Shown: piece after piece, positions 1 through 10,110 of the stretch
Position numbering within the stretch: position 1 is the first letter of the stretch
Layout: each line of letters begins with the position of its first letter
NCBI RefSeq assembly: GCF_013602415.1
Contig: NZ_WPAG02000002.1
Coordinates: 3,723,480-3,787,479 of the forward strand
Reading direction: 5' to 3'
DNA from: Rhodococcus sp. B50
GTDB lineage: Bacteria > Actinomycetota > Actinomycetes > Mycobacteriales > Mycobacteriaceae
Length of the DNA stretch: 64,000 nucleotides
The notes under the pieces: model-generated
Databases searched by the model: none
Told to the model about the DNA's origin: nothing
Seen by the model: the letters and a program-made list of their open reading frames with translations, nothing else
Made by a program: the position numbers and the translations under genes

Positions 1-522
1 GGAGCGTCGTACTTCGCCACCAATCAATCCTTCAAGGCGGTCGTCTCCCGCTTCGGACCGCCCGAACTGGTGGGCTCGGTGCTGTGGCTGATCGCCGTCG
101 CGGTGATGCTGCTGGTCGCGGTGGTGGCCATCCGGCGTGCCCTCGAACAGGGCGATCTCATGCTCGCCCTGTTCGCGAATGCGACGGCCGTGCTGTTGGC
201 GTCGCCGGTGTCGTGGTCGCACCACTGGGTGTGGATCGCACCGGCGCTGCTGACGCTGTCGCTCGCCGCGTGGCGCGCAACCGATCCACAGAAACTCGCG
301 GCGATCGCAGCGGGTGTCGCACTCGTCTTCGCGATCGGCCCGCACCACCTGTTCCCCACGGGTGGCGACCTCGAACTCGAGTGGGCGGCGTGGCAGCACC
401 TGTTCGGCACGCTCTACGTGACGGTCGGGTTCGGGTTCCTGCTCTGGCTCACCTTCGGTCGTCTCCCCGGTCCGGAAGCCGTGGCGCCGGAACCGCTTCC
501 GGACGCGGAGACGTCGAAGTAG
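1..522 (+). CDS. GT87-family polyprenyl-phosphate-mannose-dependent mannosyltransferase, C-terminal part
   Basis: The frame is open from base 1, so the gene begins before the window; 173 residues and the stop are present. The protein is hydrophobic, with about five membrane spans visible (roughly residues 25-43, 55-70, 74-92, 100-115 and 130-150). The motif SPVSWSHHWVW (residues 68-78) and the upstream NQS are typical of GT87 (DUF2029) enzymes, which use polyprenyl-phosphomannose to add alpha-mannose to lipomannan, lipoarabinomannan or related envelope glycans. The hydrophilic tail is short and acidic. The catalytic N-terminal half is outside the window, so the exact linkage made cannot be judged. 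It converges on the next gene with a 16-base gap. Confidence 0.75.
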   Translation, partial: GASYFATNQSFKAVVSRFGPPELVGSVLWLIAVAVMLLVAVVAIRRALEQGDLMLALFANATAVLLASPVSWSHHWVWIAPALLTLSLAAWRATDPQKLAAIAAGVALVFAIGPHHLFPTGGDLELEWAAWQHLFGTLYVTVGFGFLLWLTFGRLPGPEAVAPEPLPDAETSK

Positions 523-538
523 TCCCCCGAGCGGCCCG

Positions 539-1537
539 TCAGGCGGTGACGTCGACGACCACCCGGCCACGCACCTTGCCCGCCAGGATCTCCTCGGCGA
601 GTCGCGGGACGTCCGAGAGCGGTTCGACCCTCGACAGCGAATTCAGGGTGCTCACAGGGAGATCACGGGCGAGACGGTCCCACGCCGACCGGCGGAGTTG
701 CGCCGGTGCCATCACCGAGTCGACGCCCAGCAACGCGACGCCGCGCAGGATGTGCGGCAGCACCGTCGCATCCGGCATCGACGGCGATTCGGTGAGACCG
801 CATGCGGCGACCGCACCGCCGTACCGGATCTGCGACAGCACGTTCACGAGCGTCGAACCACCCACCGCGTCCACGGCGGCATCCCAGCGTTCCTTGCCGA
901 GGGGCCGGCCTTTGCCCTGCAGTTCCGCACGGTCGACGAACGACGACGCACCGAGTTCGCTCAGGAAGTCGTGGGTTTCGGGCCGGCCGGTCGCCGCGAC
1001 CACCGTGTGGCCCGCGGCGGCGGCGAGCGCGACGGCGATCGACCCGACGCCACCTGCCGCGCCGGTGACGAGCACCTCCGCGTCCGACGCGATTCCGTAC
1101 CGTTCGAGCGCGTCGAGACACAGCGCGGAGGTGTATCCGGCGGTGCCGATCGCCATGGCGTCACGCGTGGAGAACGCGTCGGGGATGCGCACGAGCCATT
1201 CGGGCTTCACCCGCTGACGCCGGGTGTATCCGCCCGATTGCGTCTCGGACAGACCCCATCCGTCGACGACGACACGGTCGCCGGGCTTCCAGTCGGGATT
1301 GCGGCTGTCGAGGACGGTGCCGGCCAGGTCGGCTCCGGCGACCAGCGGGGTGCGTCGCGCCATCTTCTGCGGTCCCGCGATCACGAGACCGTCCTTGTAG
1401 TTCAGCGACGAGTACTCGACCTCGACGAGAACATCGTGGTCGGGAAGGTCGTTGTCGGTCAGTTCGCGGAACTGTGCCACCTGGCCGTCGTCGGTGTCGT
1501 CGACGACCAGGGCACGGAAGGAGGACGGCTGTGTCAT
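539..1537 (-). CDS. MDR-family acrylyl-CoA reductase / YhdH-like quinone oxidoreductase (AcuI-like)
   Basis: A 332-residue medium-chain dehydrogenase/reductase without zinc ligands. SSLNYKDGL (about residues 43-51) is the signature of the YhdH/YhfP/AcuI subfamily, and the nucleotide-binding glycine motif GAAGGVG lies at 159-165. Family members reduce acryloyl-CoA or quinone-like enones with NADPH in the cytoplasm. The ATG at 1537 (MTQPSS) was chosen because family similarity begins there; an upstream in-frame extension to 1669 is arginine/proline-rich and unlike the family. The gene follows copA on the same strand after 46 bases, so read-through from the copper operon is possible. Substrate is inferred from the family only. 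Confidence 0.85.
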   Translation of the reverse strand: MTQPSSFRALVVDDTDDGQVAQFRELTDNDLPDHDVLVEVEYSSLNYKDGLVIAGPQKMARRTPLVAGADLAGTVLDSRNPDWKPGDRVVVDGWGLSETQSGGYTRRQRVKPEWLVRIPDAFSTRDAMAIGTAGYTSALCLDALERYGIASDAEVLVTGAAGGVGSIAVALAAAAGHTVVAATGRPETHDFLSELGASSFVDRAELQGKGRPLGKERWDAAVDAVGGSTLVNVLSQIRYGGAVAACGLTESPSMPDATVLPHILRGVALLGVDSVMAPAQLRRSAWDRLARDLPVSTLNSLSRVEPLSDVPRLAEEILAGKVRGRVVVDVTA

Positions 1538-1583
1538 GGATCCGATCCTGACAGGCCGTCCTCCTCGCTGCAGCCGAAAGCGG

Positions 1584-3866
<2,283 letters not shown>

Positions 3867-3890
3867 GTGTGTCTCCTCGAAAGTGGGCCG

Positions 3891-4853
3891 TCAGCGGCCG
3901 GAATGACTGTGACCGACCGGCGCGGAGGGTTCCTCGTGCGTGTCTCCGGCGCCGTCGGCGGTGAGCGCGAAAGCGGCGGTACGGACCACTCCGTCGTGCT
4001 GGAAGTCGAGATAGAGGTGGTAGGTACCGGCACTCGGGACGGCGGTGTGGAAGACGACCTCGGGGCCGGGTCGTGTGGCGCCGTCGCCGGGTGTCCCGTC
4101 CGGGTGGACGTGGAGATAGGCGAGGTCGCCGCCGCGCAATGCGACGAGGTGTCCGTAGGCACCGAGATAGGGCTGCAGGTCGGTGACCGGTTGTCCGTCC
4201 TTGCTCACGGTGAGGGTGAGCAGTGCGTCGGTACCCGACGACAGGTCGCCATCCAGGGTGACCTCGTAGTCGTCGACGGTTGCGGTGCGATTGTCGGATC
4301 GCGGTGCAGTAGGACGGAATCCGCCTGCCACCGTGAGATCGGCGCCCAGCGTGAGCGCGTCGCCCCCGGTAGGCGTGAAATCGGTGAAGACCCGCCACGT
4401 ACCGGGTGTGAGATCGACGTCGACGGACCAGATGCCGGTGTTCTCGTCGAGCACGGGATGGAGGTGCTGGAAACCGGTGAAGTCGCGGCGCACGGCGATC
4501 AGGTGCAGATCCTTCTCGTGCGTGACGTCGAAGTCGGTCACCGGTGTGCCGTCGGGACCGTTGATCGCGAATGTCAGGTTCCTGCCCTCGCCGGAATCGA
4601 CATTCGTCTCGGCGAGCGCGAGGGAATAACCGTTCCGGTACGTCATCAGACCTCCCGGGGTCTCTTCCACAACAGGTGTTTCCGCTGAACTGCCGGTCGC
4701 GGCGGCATCGCCGTGCCCGGCGTCGTGAGCACTCGCGGCCGGATCCTCGGTCTGCTCCTCCACCGGGCCGACGGTCGCGCCGACGAGCAGCGCGATACCG
4801 AAGACCGCGGCTACGGCGGCGACGAAGCCGCTGAGCTTGGCCGGGGTGTTCAT
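3891..4853 (-). CDS. Exported/membrane-anchored His-rich protein of the copper operon
   Basis: A 320-residue protein with an N-terminal hydrophobic segment (about residues 7-27) that is either a signal peptide or an anchor, followed by an acidic linker with HDAGHGD. The extracytoplasmic part appears to be two beta-rich repeats, each with paired His positions: EKDLHLI and QHLHPV in the first, LHVHPDG and YHLYLD in the second, and HSHSGR at the C-terminus. Its start overlaps copZ by four bases (ATGA) and copA follows, so a role in extracytoplasmic copper binding or delivery is likely, but that is inference from context. No enzyme motif was recognised. Similar proteins occur beside copA in other actinobacteria. 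Confidence 0.8.
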   Translation of the reverse strand: MNTPAKLSGFVAAVAAVFGIALLVGATVGPVEEQTEDPAASAHDAGHGDAAATGSSAETPVVEETPGGLMTYRNGYSLALAETNVDSGEGRNLTFAINGPDGTPVTDFDVTHEKDLHLIAVRRDFTGFQHLHPVLDENTGIWSVDVDLTPGTWRVFTDFTPTGGDALTLGADLTVAGGFRPTAPRSDNRTATVDDYEVTLDGDLSSGTDALLTLTVSKDGQPVTDLQPYLGAYGHLVALRGGDLAYLHVHPDGTPGDGATRPGPEVVFHTAVPSAGTYHLYLDFQHDGVVRTAAFALTADGAGDTHEEPSAPVGHSHSGR

Positions 4854-5056
4854 GCGAGGCTGTAGCCGGCCCCCTCGACGGCGGCCGCGACGGCAGCCTC
4901 GTCGAGGGACTCGGCGCTCGTGACGGTGACGGCACCGGTGGCCAGGTCGACCTCGACGTTCTCGACGCCGGGGATCTCCTGAACCTCTTCGGTGACCGAC
5001 GCGACGCAGTGCCCGCAGGTCATGCCGGTGACGGTGTAGGTGCTGGTCTCGCTCAT
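4850..5056 (-). CDS. copZ: Copper chaperone (HMA-domain metallochaperone)
   Basis: A 68-residue single HMA domain with GMTCGHC (11-17); Cys14 and Cys17 would bind Cu(I) and pass it to CopA. The whole beta-alpha-beta-beta-alpha-beta fold length is present. The ATG at 5056 (MSETSTYTV) was chosen because it follows an AGGAG-like site and gives the family length; a longer in-frame reading upstream overlaps csoR. It lies 40 bases after csoR and overlaps the next gene by four bases, indicating one operon. The chaperone, the pump and the sensor in one transcript form a standard cytoplasmic copper-detoxification module. Confidence 0.93.
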   Translation of the reverse strand: MSETSTYTVTGMTCGHCVASVTEEVQEIPGVENVEVDLATGAVTVTSAESLDEAAVAAAVEGAGYSLA

Positions 5057-5096
5057 GGGTACTCCTCGGCGGTAGGTCGTGAACGGGTGGGGACGA

Positions 5097-5453
5097 TCAG
5101 GAACGGACGAGTCGCGCGATGGCGTCACCGGCTTCCTTCAGCTTGAGGTCGGCCTCGTCGCCACCGGCGCGCACAGCACCGGCCACGCAGTGCGCCATGT
5201 GCTCGTCGAGCAGACCGAGCGCGACGGCCTCGAGCGCCTTCTTCATCGCCGCGATCTGCGTGAGGATGTCGATGCAGTACTTCTCTTCCTCGACCATCCG
5301 CTGCAGACCACGGGCCTGCCCCTCGATGCGACGCAGCCGTTTGAGGTAGTCGGCCTTGGTGTTGTTGGCGATGTAGCTGTGCTGATGCGCGTCGTCGTGC
5401 GCGGCGGCATCGACGTTCTGGGCCTGCGCGGTCTCGCTGGTGGTGTTCGGCAT
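5097..5453 (-). CDS. csoR: Copper-sensing transcriptional repressor, CsoR family
   Basis: A 118-residue all-helical metal sensor. The Cu(I) ligand set Cys60, His85 and Cys89 (KYC and HMAHC) matches the C-H-C triad of characterised CsoR proteins, separating it from nickel (RcnR) or formaldehyde (FrmR) relatives. The Asp/His-rich N-terminus (residues 15-27) is variable in the family. ATG 5453 (MPNTTS) was chosen because the longer reading runs through the operator. CsoR without copper represses its own operon; the operator at 5501-5517 lies just upstream. It is the first gene of csoR-copZ-His-rich protein-copA. Confidence 0.95.
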   Translation of the reverse strand: MPNTTSETAQAQNVDAAAHDDAHQHSYIANNTKADYLKRLRRIEGQARGLQRMVEEEKYCIDILTQIAAMKKALEAVALGLLDEHMAHCVAGAVRAGGDEADLKLKEAGDAIARLVRS

Positions 5454-5500
5454 CGGAGTCGTCCTTGTCGGTGCGCTCGGTGATCGTCCTGACAGATACC

Positions 5501-5517
5501 ATACCCCCCTAGGGTAT
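5501..5517. promoter_or_regulatory. Candidate CsoR operator
   Basis: ATACCCCCCTAGGGTAT is a pseudo-inverted repeat (ATACCC...GGGTAT around a G/C tract) about 48 bases upstream of csoR. It matches the GC-tract operator class known for CsoR repressors. The flanking bases add a further partial repeat (GATACC on one side, GTAGGG on the other). Binding is inferred from sequence and position. Confidence 0.75.
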
Positions 5518-5580
5518 GTAGGGCAACCGCCGTGCCGGCAATGCATCTACGCAGGTAGGGGACGTAATGTCACAACGAAC

Positions 5581-5619
5581 AAAAAGGGTCGGCCCCGCAT
5601 CTCCGAGAATGCGGGGCCG
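5581..5619 (-). terminator. Rho-independent terminator of the small membrane-protein gene
   Basis: Arms CGGCCCCGCAT (5590-5600) and ATGCGGGGCCG (5609-5619) pair over 11 bp with an 8-base loop. On the minus strand the stem is followed by a short U-run (5581-5585 is AAAAA on plus). It lies downstream of the minus-strand gene at 5708-5914. Confidence 0.7.
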
Positions 5620-5707
5620 ATCGGAAGAAGGTCGGACGGGTCGCGGACGACCCACCCGAGCACCTCAGGGGGTGGTCGAGCACCTCGTCACGTGCTCGTC
5701 ACGGAAG

Positions 5708-5914
5708 TCACGGCACATGCATCATCTTCCCGGCGAGAGTGAACAACCGGCGGGAGAGCCGGATGACGGGAATGCCCAGCGGAATCAGCAGGATCGTCAC
5801 GCACAGCACCGCACCCAGGAGCATCACCACCGCGGCGACGATCCCCAGGACGGTGCCGAGCAGGGCGGTGAGAAGTCCGAGCACGACATCCAGTAGGCCA
5901 CTCAGAGCACGCAT
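5708..5914 (-). CDS. Small hydrophobic membrane protein, unknown function
   Basis: A 68-residue protein that is almost entirely hydrophobic, with two predicted membrane helices (about residues 5-27 and 29-50) and a short basic segment RLSRRL before the end (MMHVP). A GGAGG-type ribosome site (minus strand, just before 5914) precedes the ATG. It has its own strong terminator at 5581-5619, which supports a real transcription unit. I do not recognise a named family, and neighbours (copper operon, DHFR-like gene) do not suggest a function. Confidence 0.6.
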   Translation of the reverse strand: MRALSGLLDVVLGLLTALLGTVLGIVAAVVMLLGAVLCVTILLIPLGIPVIRLSRRLFTLAGKMMHVP

Positions 5915-5960
5915 GACGACCTCCTACCCCCATTCCCCATTATGCGCCGGTCACGGGTGT

Positions 5961-6602
5961 TCACTTCCTCCAGAACAGCTGATGCTTCACTCCGCTCGTG
6001 CTGGGCACGACCTCGAGGTGGAAACGATCCCGAAGCTCGTCCGGGGATTCCCAGAGCTTCAGACCGGCGCCGTACCGCACCGGCGACACCACCACGTGCA
6101 TGGTGTCGACCAGATCTGCGTCGAGGAACTGCCGGATGGTGGAGACGCCACCTCCGAGACGGACGTCCTTGCCCTGCGCGGCGGCGCGGGCCTGTTCGAG
6201 CACCGCGGCAGGTTCGTCGTTCACGAAGTGGAAGGTGGTGTCGGCGAGCGTGAAGGACGGGCGTTCGTGGTGGGTCAGAACGAACACCGGGGTGCGGAAG
6301 GGTGGCTCGTCGCCCCACCAGCCCTGCCACTCGTGGTCCGTCCAGGGTCCACGCTGGGGTCCGAACTTGTTGCGTCCCATGATCTCCGCACCGATGTTGC
6401 AGGAGAAATCCCGGATGAAGTAGTCGTCGAGTCCACGGCTTCCGCCGGGCTCGGTGCGCAGGTTCCAACTCGCCGTGGCTCCGGCCCACTCGAACATCGG
6501 GCTCGGATCCAGGCCGAAGGGACTCTCGAAACTCTGGTCCTTCCCCGCGCCGATACCGTCGCTCGACACGGTGAAGTTCTGTACTCGCAGCAACTGGCCC
6601 AC
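5961..6602 (-). CDS. Dihydrofolate reductase-fold family protein (RibD C-terminal-like)
   Basis: A 213-residue protein of the dihydrofolate-reductase/RibD_C superfamily. Visible hallmarks are an N-terminal strand LLRVQNFTVSSDG, GAEIMGRNKFG (about residues 70-80; the MGRxTF-type NADPH-binding segment), VFVLTHHERP (about 105-114) and the glycine-rich VRLGGGVSTIRQFL (about 147-160) typical of the cofactor-binding end of these enzymes. Most actinobacterial members are uncharacterised NADPH-dependent reductases, distinct from true FolA. It is not in an obvious operon. Substrate unknown; the family call is firm, the function is not. Confidence 0.85.
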   Translation of the reverse strand: MGQLLRVQNFTVSSDGIGAGKDQSFESPFGLDPSPMFEWAGATASWNLRTEPGGSRGLDDYFIRDFSCNIGAEIMGRNKFGPQRGPWTDHEWQGWWGDEPPFRTPVFVLTHHERPSFTLADTTFHFVNDEPAAVLEQARAAAQGKDVRLGGGVSTIRQFLDADLVDTMHVVVSPVRYGAGLKLWESPDELRDRFHLEVVPSTSGVKHQLFWRK

Positions 6603-6917
6603 TCTCTTCTCCTCACATCCCGATCACACCGGTACGAAGAGGGAGACCTCGTGAACCGTGCGAACTCATCGGACCGTGCTCGGCTCACGGAGAGGTTCGG
6701 GGACAGCCGTCCGGCCCGCTGACACCGCGCGTGCCGACTGGTAACTTCGCATCCAGTGATCAGCACCGTGTATCCGTGAGACAGACGTCCCGCACCATCC
6801 GTGAACCGCGCCTGCGGGCGGCGGTGATTTCATGTGCCTCGAGAGGGAACCCACCCCAGGGTTCCCCGATCCCGTCGTGCAGTCCTTCATGCATCGGAAT
6901 CGACTCTCGGAGTTCAC
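6603..6917. other. 315-base intergenic region between divergent genes
   Basis: No convincing coding frame was found. The region should hold the promoters of the minus-strand DHFR-like gene and the plus-strand pentapeptide-repeat gene. The only clear structure is a perfect hairpin at 6845-6866 (GGGAACCC, 6-base loop, GGGTTCCC) about 50 bases before the pentapeptide gene start; no U-run follows, so it may be an operator or leader structure rather than a terminator. Confidence 0.5.
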
Positions 6918-7781
6918 ATGTTCACCCCATCGCTTCACTCGTCCCCGTCACCGACCGTCCATCGAGCCGACCTTCGGGGCGATTGCAGCCGCTGCTTCGC
7001 ACTGTGTTGCACGGCTTTCGGATTCGCCAGTTCTTCGGACTTCGCCGAGGACAAGCCCGCCGGGTCGTCGTGCCGGCATCTCGATGCGCGCTTCGCGTGC
7101 ACCATCCATGAGACGCTGCCGTCCCGCGGCTTCCGCGGTTGCACGGTCTTCGACTGCTTCGGTGCGGGACAGGCCGTCTCCCAGCAGTTGTTCGCCGGCG
7201 TGAGTTGGCGGGATCGACCACACACCCGTGACCGCATGTTCTCGGCATTCACTGTTATGAAGGAGCTGCACGAGATGATGTGGCATCTGCTCGAGGCCCA
7301 GGATCGCACCTACGATCCGGAGAGCTCGGACGACGCTCGGGAGCTGGTCGAATCCCTTGCCTCCCTCACTCGCCGGGGCGTAGACGAACTCGAGTCCCTC
7401 GACATCGGCGAGATACGCGCATCCGTTCGACCGGTCCTGATGGAGGTCGGTGCGGAAGTCCGGGCTTCGTACTTCGCCGACGACGGGCAGACGAATCCGG
7501 ATCTGGTCCCGGGCGCAGATCTCGCCGGTACCGATCTGCGTGGCCACCGGTTGTGCGGCGCCGACCTGCGGAATGCACTGCTGATCGGCGCCGACCTCCG
7601 GGGATGCGACCTCGCCGGGGCAGATCTGCTCGGCGCGGACCTACGAGGTGCGCGGGTACAGGACGCCGACCTGTCCTTCGCCCTGTATCTCACCGGGCCG
7701 CAACTCGCCGCCGCTCGCGGCAACCGACGCACCCGAGTCCCTGCGGACGTGCCGGTACCGCGGAGTTGGCTCGACGAATGA
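6918..7781 (+). CDS. Cys-rich pentapeptide-repeat protein
   Basis: A 287-residue two-part protein. The N-terminal half (about residues 16-110) has a conserved Cys pattern: CSRCFALCC, SSC, FAC and GCTVFDCFGAGQ, which looks like a metal- or cluster-binding module. A helical middle (about 110-200) follows. The C-terminus (about 205-270) is a run of A(D/N)LxG pentapeptides (GADLAGTDLRG, GADLRNALLIGADLRG and so on) that would form a short right-handed quadrilateral beta-helix. ATG 6918 was chosen because GGAG lies five bases upstream and the conserved Cys region starts soon after. Pentapeptide proteins such as MfpA can mimic DNA, but this short repeat with a Cys module is a different architecture; function unknown. 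Confidence 0.8.
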   Translation: MFTPSLHSSPSPTVHRADLRGDCSRCFALCCTAFGFASSSDFAEDKPAGSSCRHLDARFACTIHETLPSRGFRGCTVFDCFGAGQAVSQQLFAGVSWRDRPHTRDRMFSAFTVMKELHEMMWHLLEAQDRTYDPESSDDARELVESLASLTRRGVDELESLDIGEIRASVRPVLMEVGAEVRASYFADDGQTNPDLVPGADLAGTDLRGHRLCGADLRNALLIGADLRGCDLAGADLLGADLRGARVQDADLSFALYLTGPQLAAARGNRRTRVPADVPVPRSWLDE

Positions 7782-7834
7782 CGGGTTCGGGAGGGCGTGG
7801 CGAGGAGTACCTCGGTATCGGGATCGAGCAAACG

Positions 7835-7874
7835 AAAACGAGGTCACGATCTCCGAAGAGTTCGTGACCTCGTT
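7835..7874 (-). terminator. Terminator downstream of tRNA-Leu
   Basis: AACGAGGTCACGA (7837-7849) pairs with TCGTGACCTCGTT (7862-7874) over 13 bp, loop 12 bases. On the minus strand the stem runs into a U-rich stretch (GUUUUCGUUU), as expected for termination of the tRNA-Leu transcript. Confidence 0.8.
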
Positions 7875-7901
7875 CTGTGCAGTTCGTGGAACTGCCCACT
7901 G

Positions 7902-7984
7902 TGGGCGAAGGGGGACTTGAACCCCCACGTCCCGAAGGACACTGGCACCTGAAGCCAGCGCGTCTGCCATTCCGCCACTCGCCC
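7902..7984 (-). tRNA. tRNA-Leu (anticodon CAG)
   Basis: An 83-base class II tRNA read on the minus strand. The acceptor stem pairs GGGCGAG with TTCGCCC (one G-U pair), the anticodon stem-loop is CTGGC-TTCAGGT-GCCAG (anticodon CAG), a variable arm follows, and the T arm contains GGTTCAAGTCC. CCA is not encoded. A tRNA-Leu beside fhaA is also found in mycobacteria. Confidence 0.97.
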
Positions 7985-8186
7985 GAGCAACGCCGAAAAC
8001 AGTAACACACACCGGAGCGAAACAACTATTCGGCTGGTCAGGCGGCTGCAAGCGCCGCTGACTCGATTGCTGAGCACATCCGTCGGAGACGTGCCGCATA
8101 CCGCAGGGTCGAATCCGGGGAAAAATGGATACCATGCAGTGACGAGATCTGCATTGCGACACGCTGAGTACGGAAAGGGGGTCGCC

Positions 8187-9491
8187 ATGGGCATCGCCCA
8201 GCGCTTCGAGCGCAAACTACAGGCCGCGATCGGCGACGCTTTCGCCCGCGTGTTCGGCGGCGGCGTCGTGCCCCAGGAAGTCGAGGCGGCGCTGCAGCAG
8301 GAGGCGACGGACGGCGTCCGACAACTCGATCGGGGCCACATGCTCGCCCCCAATCATTACGTCATCACGATCAGCGAATCCGATCACGACGCCCTGGCAG
8401 CGGATCGGGACTTGACTGTGAAGGCATTCTCCCGTCACCTTGAGGACTTCATCCGAGAACAGGGATGGCAGACATACGGTGAGATCCAAGTCGTCTTCGA
8501 GTCGTCGTCGGCACTGCACACCGGGCAGTTCCGGACTCGCGGCTCGGTTGATCCCGATGCGGGGCGCTCAGCGACGCGTGCTCCGTCACCGCGGAACCCA
8601 CAGAACCGCCCACCCGTGACCTCTGAACCAGGAGCTGGCCCAATGACGCAGAACCCCGGCTACGACCCCAGCCGTGACCCCGCCGAGGCGGAGCCGCAGT
8701 ACGCACGCAACGGTCACGCGCACGTCGGCCAGGAGCAGCGCTACAACCAGGGCTACGGCAACGCCGGTTACGACCAGGCCCAGGGCGGCTACGACCAGCA
8801 GGCTTACGGCCAGGCCTACAGCGAACAGGACTACCAGCAGGGCGGCTACAGCCAGCAGGGCGGCTACGACCAGCAGGGTGGCTACGACCAGCAGGCCTAC
8901 GGTGCCCAGGACGCCCAGCCCCAGGCGTACAGCCAGGACTACGGCCAGCAGGCGTACGGCCAGCAGGGCGGCTACGACCAGCAGGGTTACGCGCAGCCCG
9001 GTTACGACCAGGCTTACCAGGATCAGGGCTACCAGCAGGGTGGCTACGACCAGCAGGCCTACGGTCAGCAGAGCTACGCACAGCCGGGTTACGACCAGCA
9101 GTACGGCGCGCAGCAGGGCTACGACCAGGGTTACGCTGCCCCGGCGCCCGGCTACGACCAGGGCTACCAGCAGGGCGGCTACCAGTCGCCGGCCGCGGGT
9201 CGTGTGCTGACCGCGACCCTGCAGCTCGAGGACGGCAGCGGCCGCTACTACCAGCTCCGCGAGGGCAGCAACATCATCGGGCGCGGCCAGGACGCCCAGT
9301 TCCGCCTCCCCGACACCGGCGTCTCGCGTCGCCACATCGACATCCGCTGGGACGGCCAGGTCGCGATGCTCTCCGATCTCGGTTCGACGAACGGCACAAC
9401 GGTCAACGGCGCCTCCGTTCAGGACTGGCAGCTCGCCGATGGTGACGTGATTCGCGCCGGGCACTCCGAGATCCTCGTGCGCATCCTCTGA
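8187..9491 (+). CDS. fhaA: FHA-domain protein FhaA (DUF3662 plus FHA)
   Basis: A 434-residue protein. The N-terminal DUF3662 domain (about 1-115, from [12 protein letters not shown]) is followed by a long Gln/Tyr/Gly/Asp-rich linker (about 151-335) built of repeats such as GGYDQQGY and QQAYGQ, then a C-terminal FHA domain (about 345-434) with NIIGRG, SRRH and STNGT, which reads phosphothreonine. In mycobacteria FhaA binds phosphorylated MviN/MurJ and regulates peptidoglycan synthesis. ATG 8187 follows GGAAAGGGG by six bases. It starts the fhaA-fhaB-pstP-rodA-pbpA-pknA-pknB locus, whose kinases and phosphatase set the phosphorylation it senses. The linker length and composition are unusual. 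Confidence 0.95.
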   Translation: MGIAQRFERKLQAAIGDAFARVFGGGVVPQEVEAALQQEATDGVRQLDRGHMLAPNHYVITISESDHDALAADRDLTVKAFSRHLEDFIREQGWQTYGEIQVVFESSSALHTGQFRTRGSVDPDAGRSATRAPSPRNPQNRPPVTSEPGAGPMTQNPGYDPSRDPAEAEPQYARNGHAHVGQEQRYNQGYGNAGYDQAQGGYDQQAYGQAYSEQDYQQGGYSQQGGYDQQGGYDQQAYGAQDAQPQAYSQDYGQQAYGQQGGYDQQGYAQPGYDQAYQDQGYQQGGYDQQAYGQQSYAQPGYDQQYGAQQGYDQGYAAPAPGYDQGYQQGGYQSPAAGRVLTATLQLEDGSGRYYQLREGSNIIGRGQDAQFRLPDTGVSRRHIDIRWDGQVAMLSDLGSTNGTTVNGASVQDWQLADGDVIRAGHSEILVRIL

Positions 9492-9530
9492 TCAGCCGGT
9501 ATCGAAGGACCTACCGGACCCGTTCATACC

Positions 9531-9558
9531 GTCCGACGCGTGTCGCAGCGCGTCGGAC
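9531..9558 (+). other. Strong hairpin between fhaA and fhaB
   Basis: GTCCGACGCG (9531-9540) and CGCGTCGGAC (9549-9558) form a perfect 10-bp stem with an 8-base loop. No U-run follows, so it could attenuate, process or stabilise the transcript between fhaA and fhaB rather than end it. Confidence 0.55.
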
Positions 9559-9648
9559 GCTGCATGGAGTCGTCCGGTGTCCGTATTGTGAGTGACCGCA
9601 CGACCCGGACGACCACGACCGGTCGACTACCCCGAAGGAGGATGCACC

Positions 9649-10110
9649 GTGCAGGGGCTGATTCTGCAGCTGACCCGAGCGGGATTCCTCCTCCTGCTCT
9701 GGTTGTTCGTGTGGGCGGTGTTGCGCACGCTCCGGTCCGACATCTATGCCGGCGCCGCGCGCCCGCTCCCTCGCTACTCCCCCAAGCAGTCGGTGCTGCC
9801 GACGCTGAGCCGTAACAAGACCGCCAAGTATCTGGTGGTCACGCAAGGCGCGCTGGCGGGCACCAGGATCACGCTCGGCACCCAGCCGGTTCTCATCGGC
9901 CGTGCCGACGACTCCACACTCGTGCTGACCGACGACTACGCATCCACGCGCCATGCGCGGTTGTCACCCCGAGGTTCCGACTGGTATGTCGAAGACCTGG
10001 GGTCGACGAACGGCACATATCTCGACCGCGCGAAGGTCACCACCGCCGTCCGTGTCCCACTCGGAACCCCGGTTCGGGTGGGCAAGACCGTGATCGAGCT
10101 CCGCCCGTGA
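9649..10110 (+). CDS. fhaB: Membrane-anchored FHA-domain protein FhaB (FipA)
   Basis: A 153-residue protein with an N-terminal membrane helix (about residues 8-24, FLLLLWLFVWAVL) and a C-terminal FHA domain (about 65-150) with LIGRADDSTL, STRHARL and STNGTYL. It recognises phosphothreonine; in mycobacteria FhaB/FipA is a substrate of PknA/PknB and links signalling to cell division. The GTG at 9649 (VQGLIL) was chosen: AAGGAGGA ends seven bases upstream and the membrane helix then falls at the N-terminus as in the family; an in-frame ATG at 9592 would add an unrelated stretch. The stop overlaps the pstP start (GTGA). Confidence 0.95.
   Translation: MQGLILQLTRAGFLLLLWLFVWAVLRTLRSDIYAGAARPLPRYSPKQSVLPTLSRNKTAKYLVVTQGALAGTRITLGTQPVLIGRADDSTLVLTDDYASTRHARLSPRGSDWYVEDLGSTNGTYLDRAKVTTAVRVPLGTPVRVGKTVIELRP

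Noticed and set aside
6666..6938. Minus-strand frame in the gap before the pentapeptide gene
   Set aside because: No ribosome site, no coherent hydrophobic or domain pattern, overlaps the start of a better supported gene.
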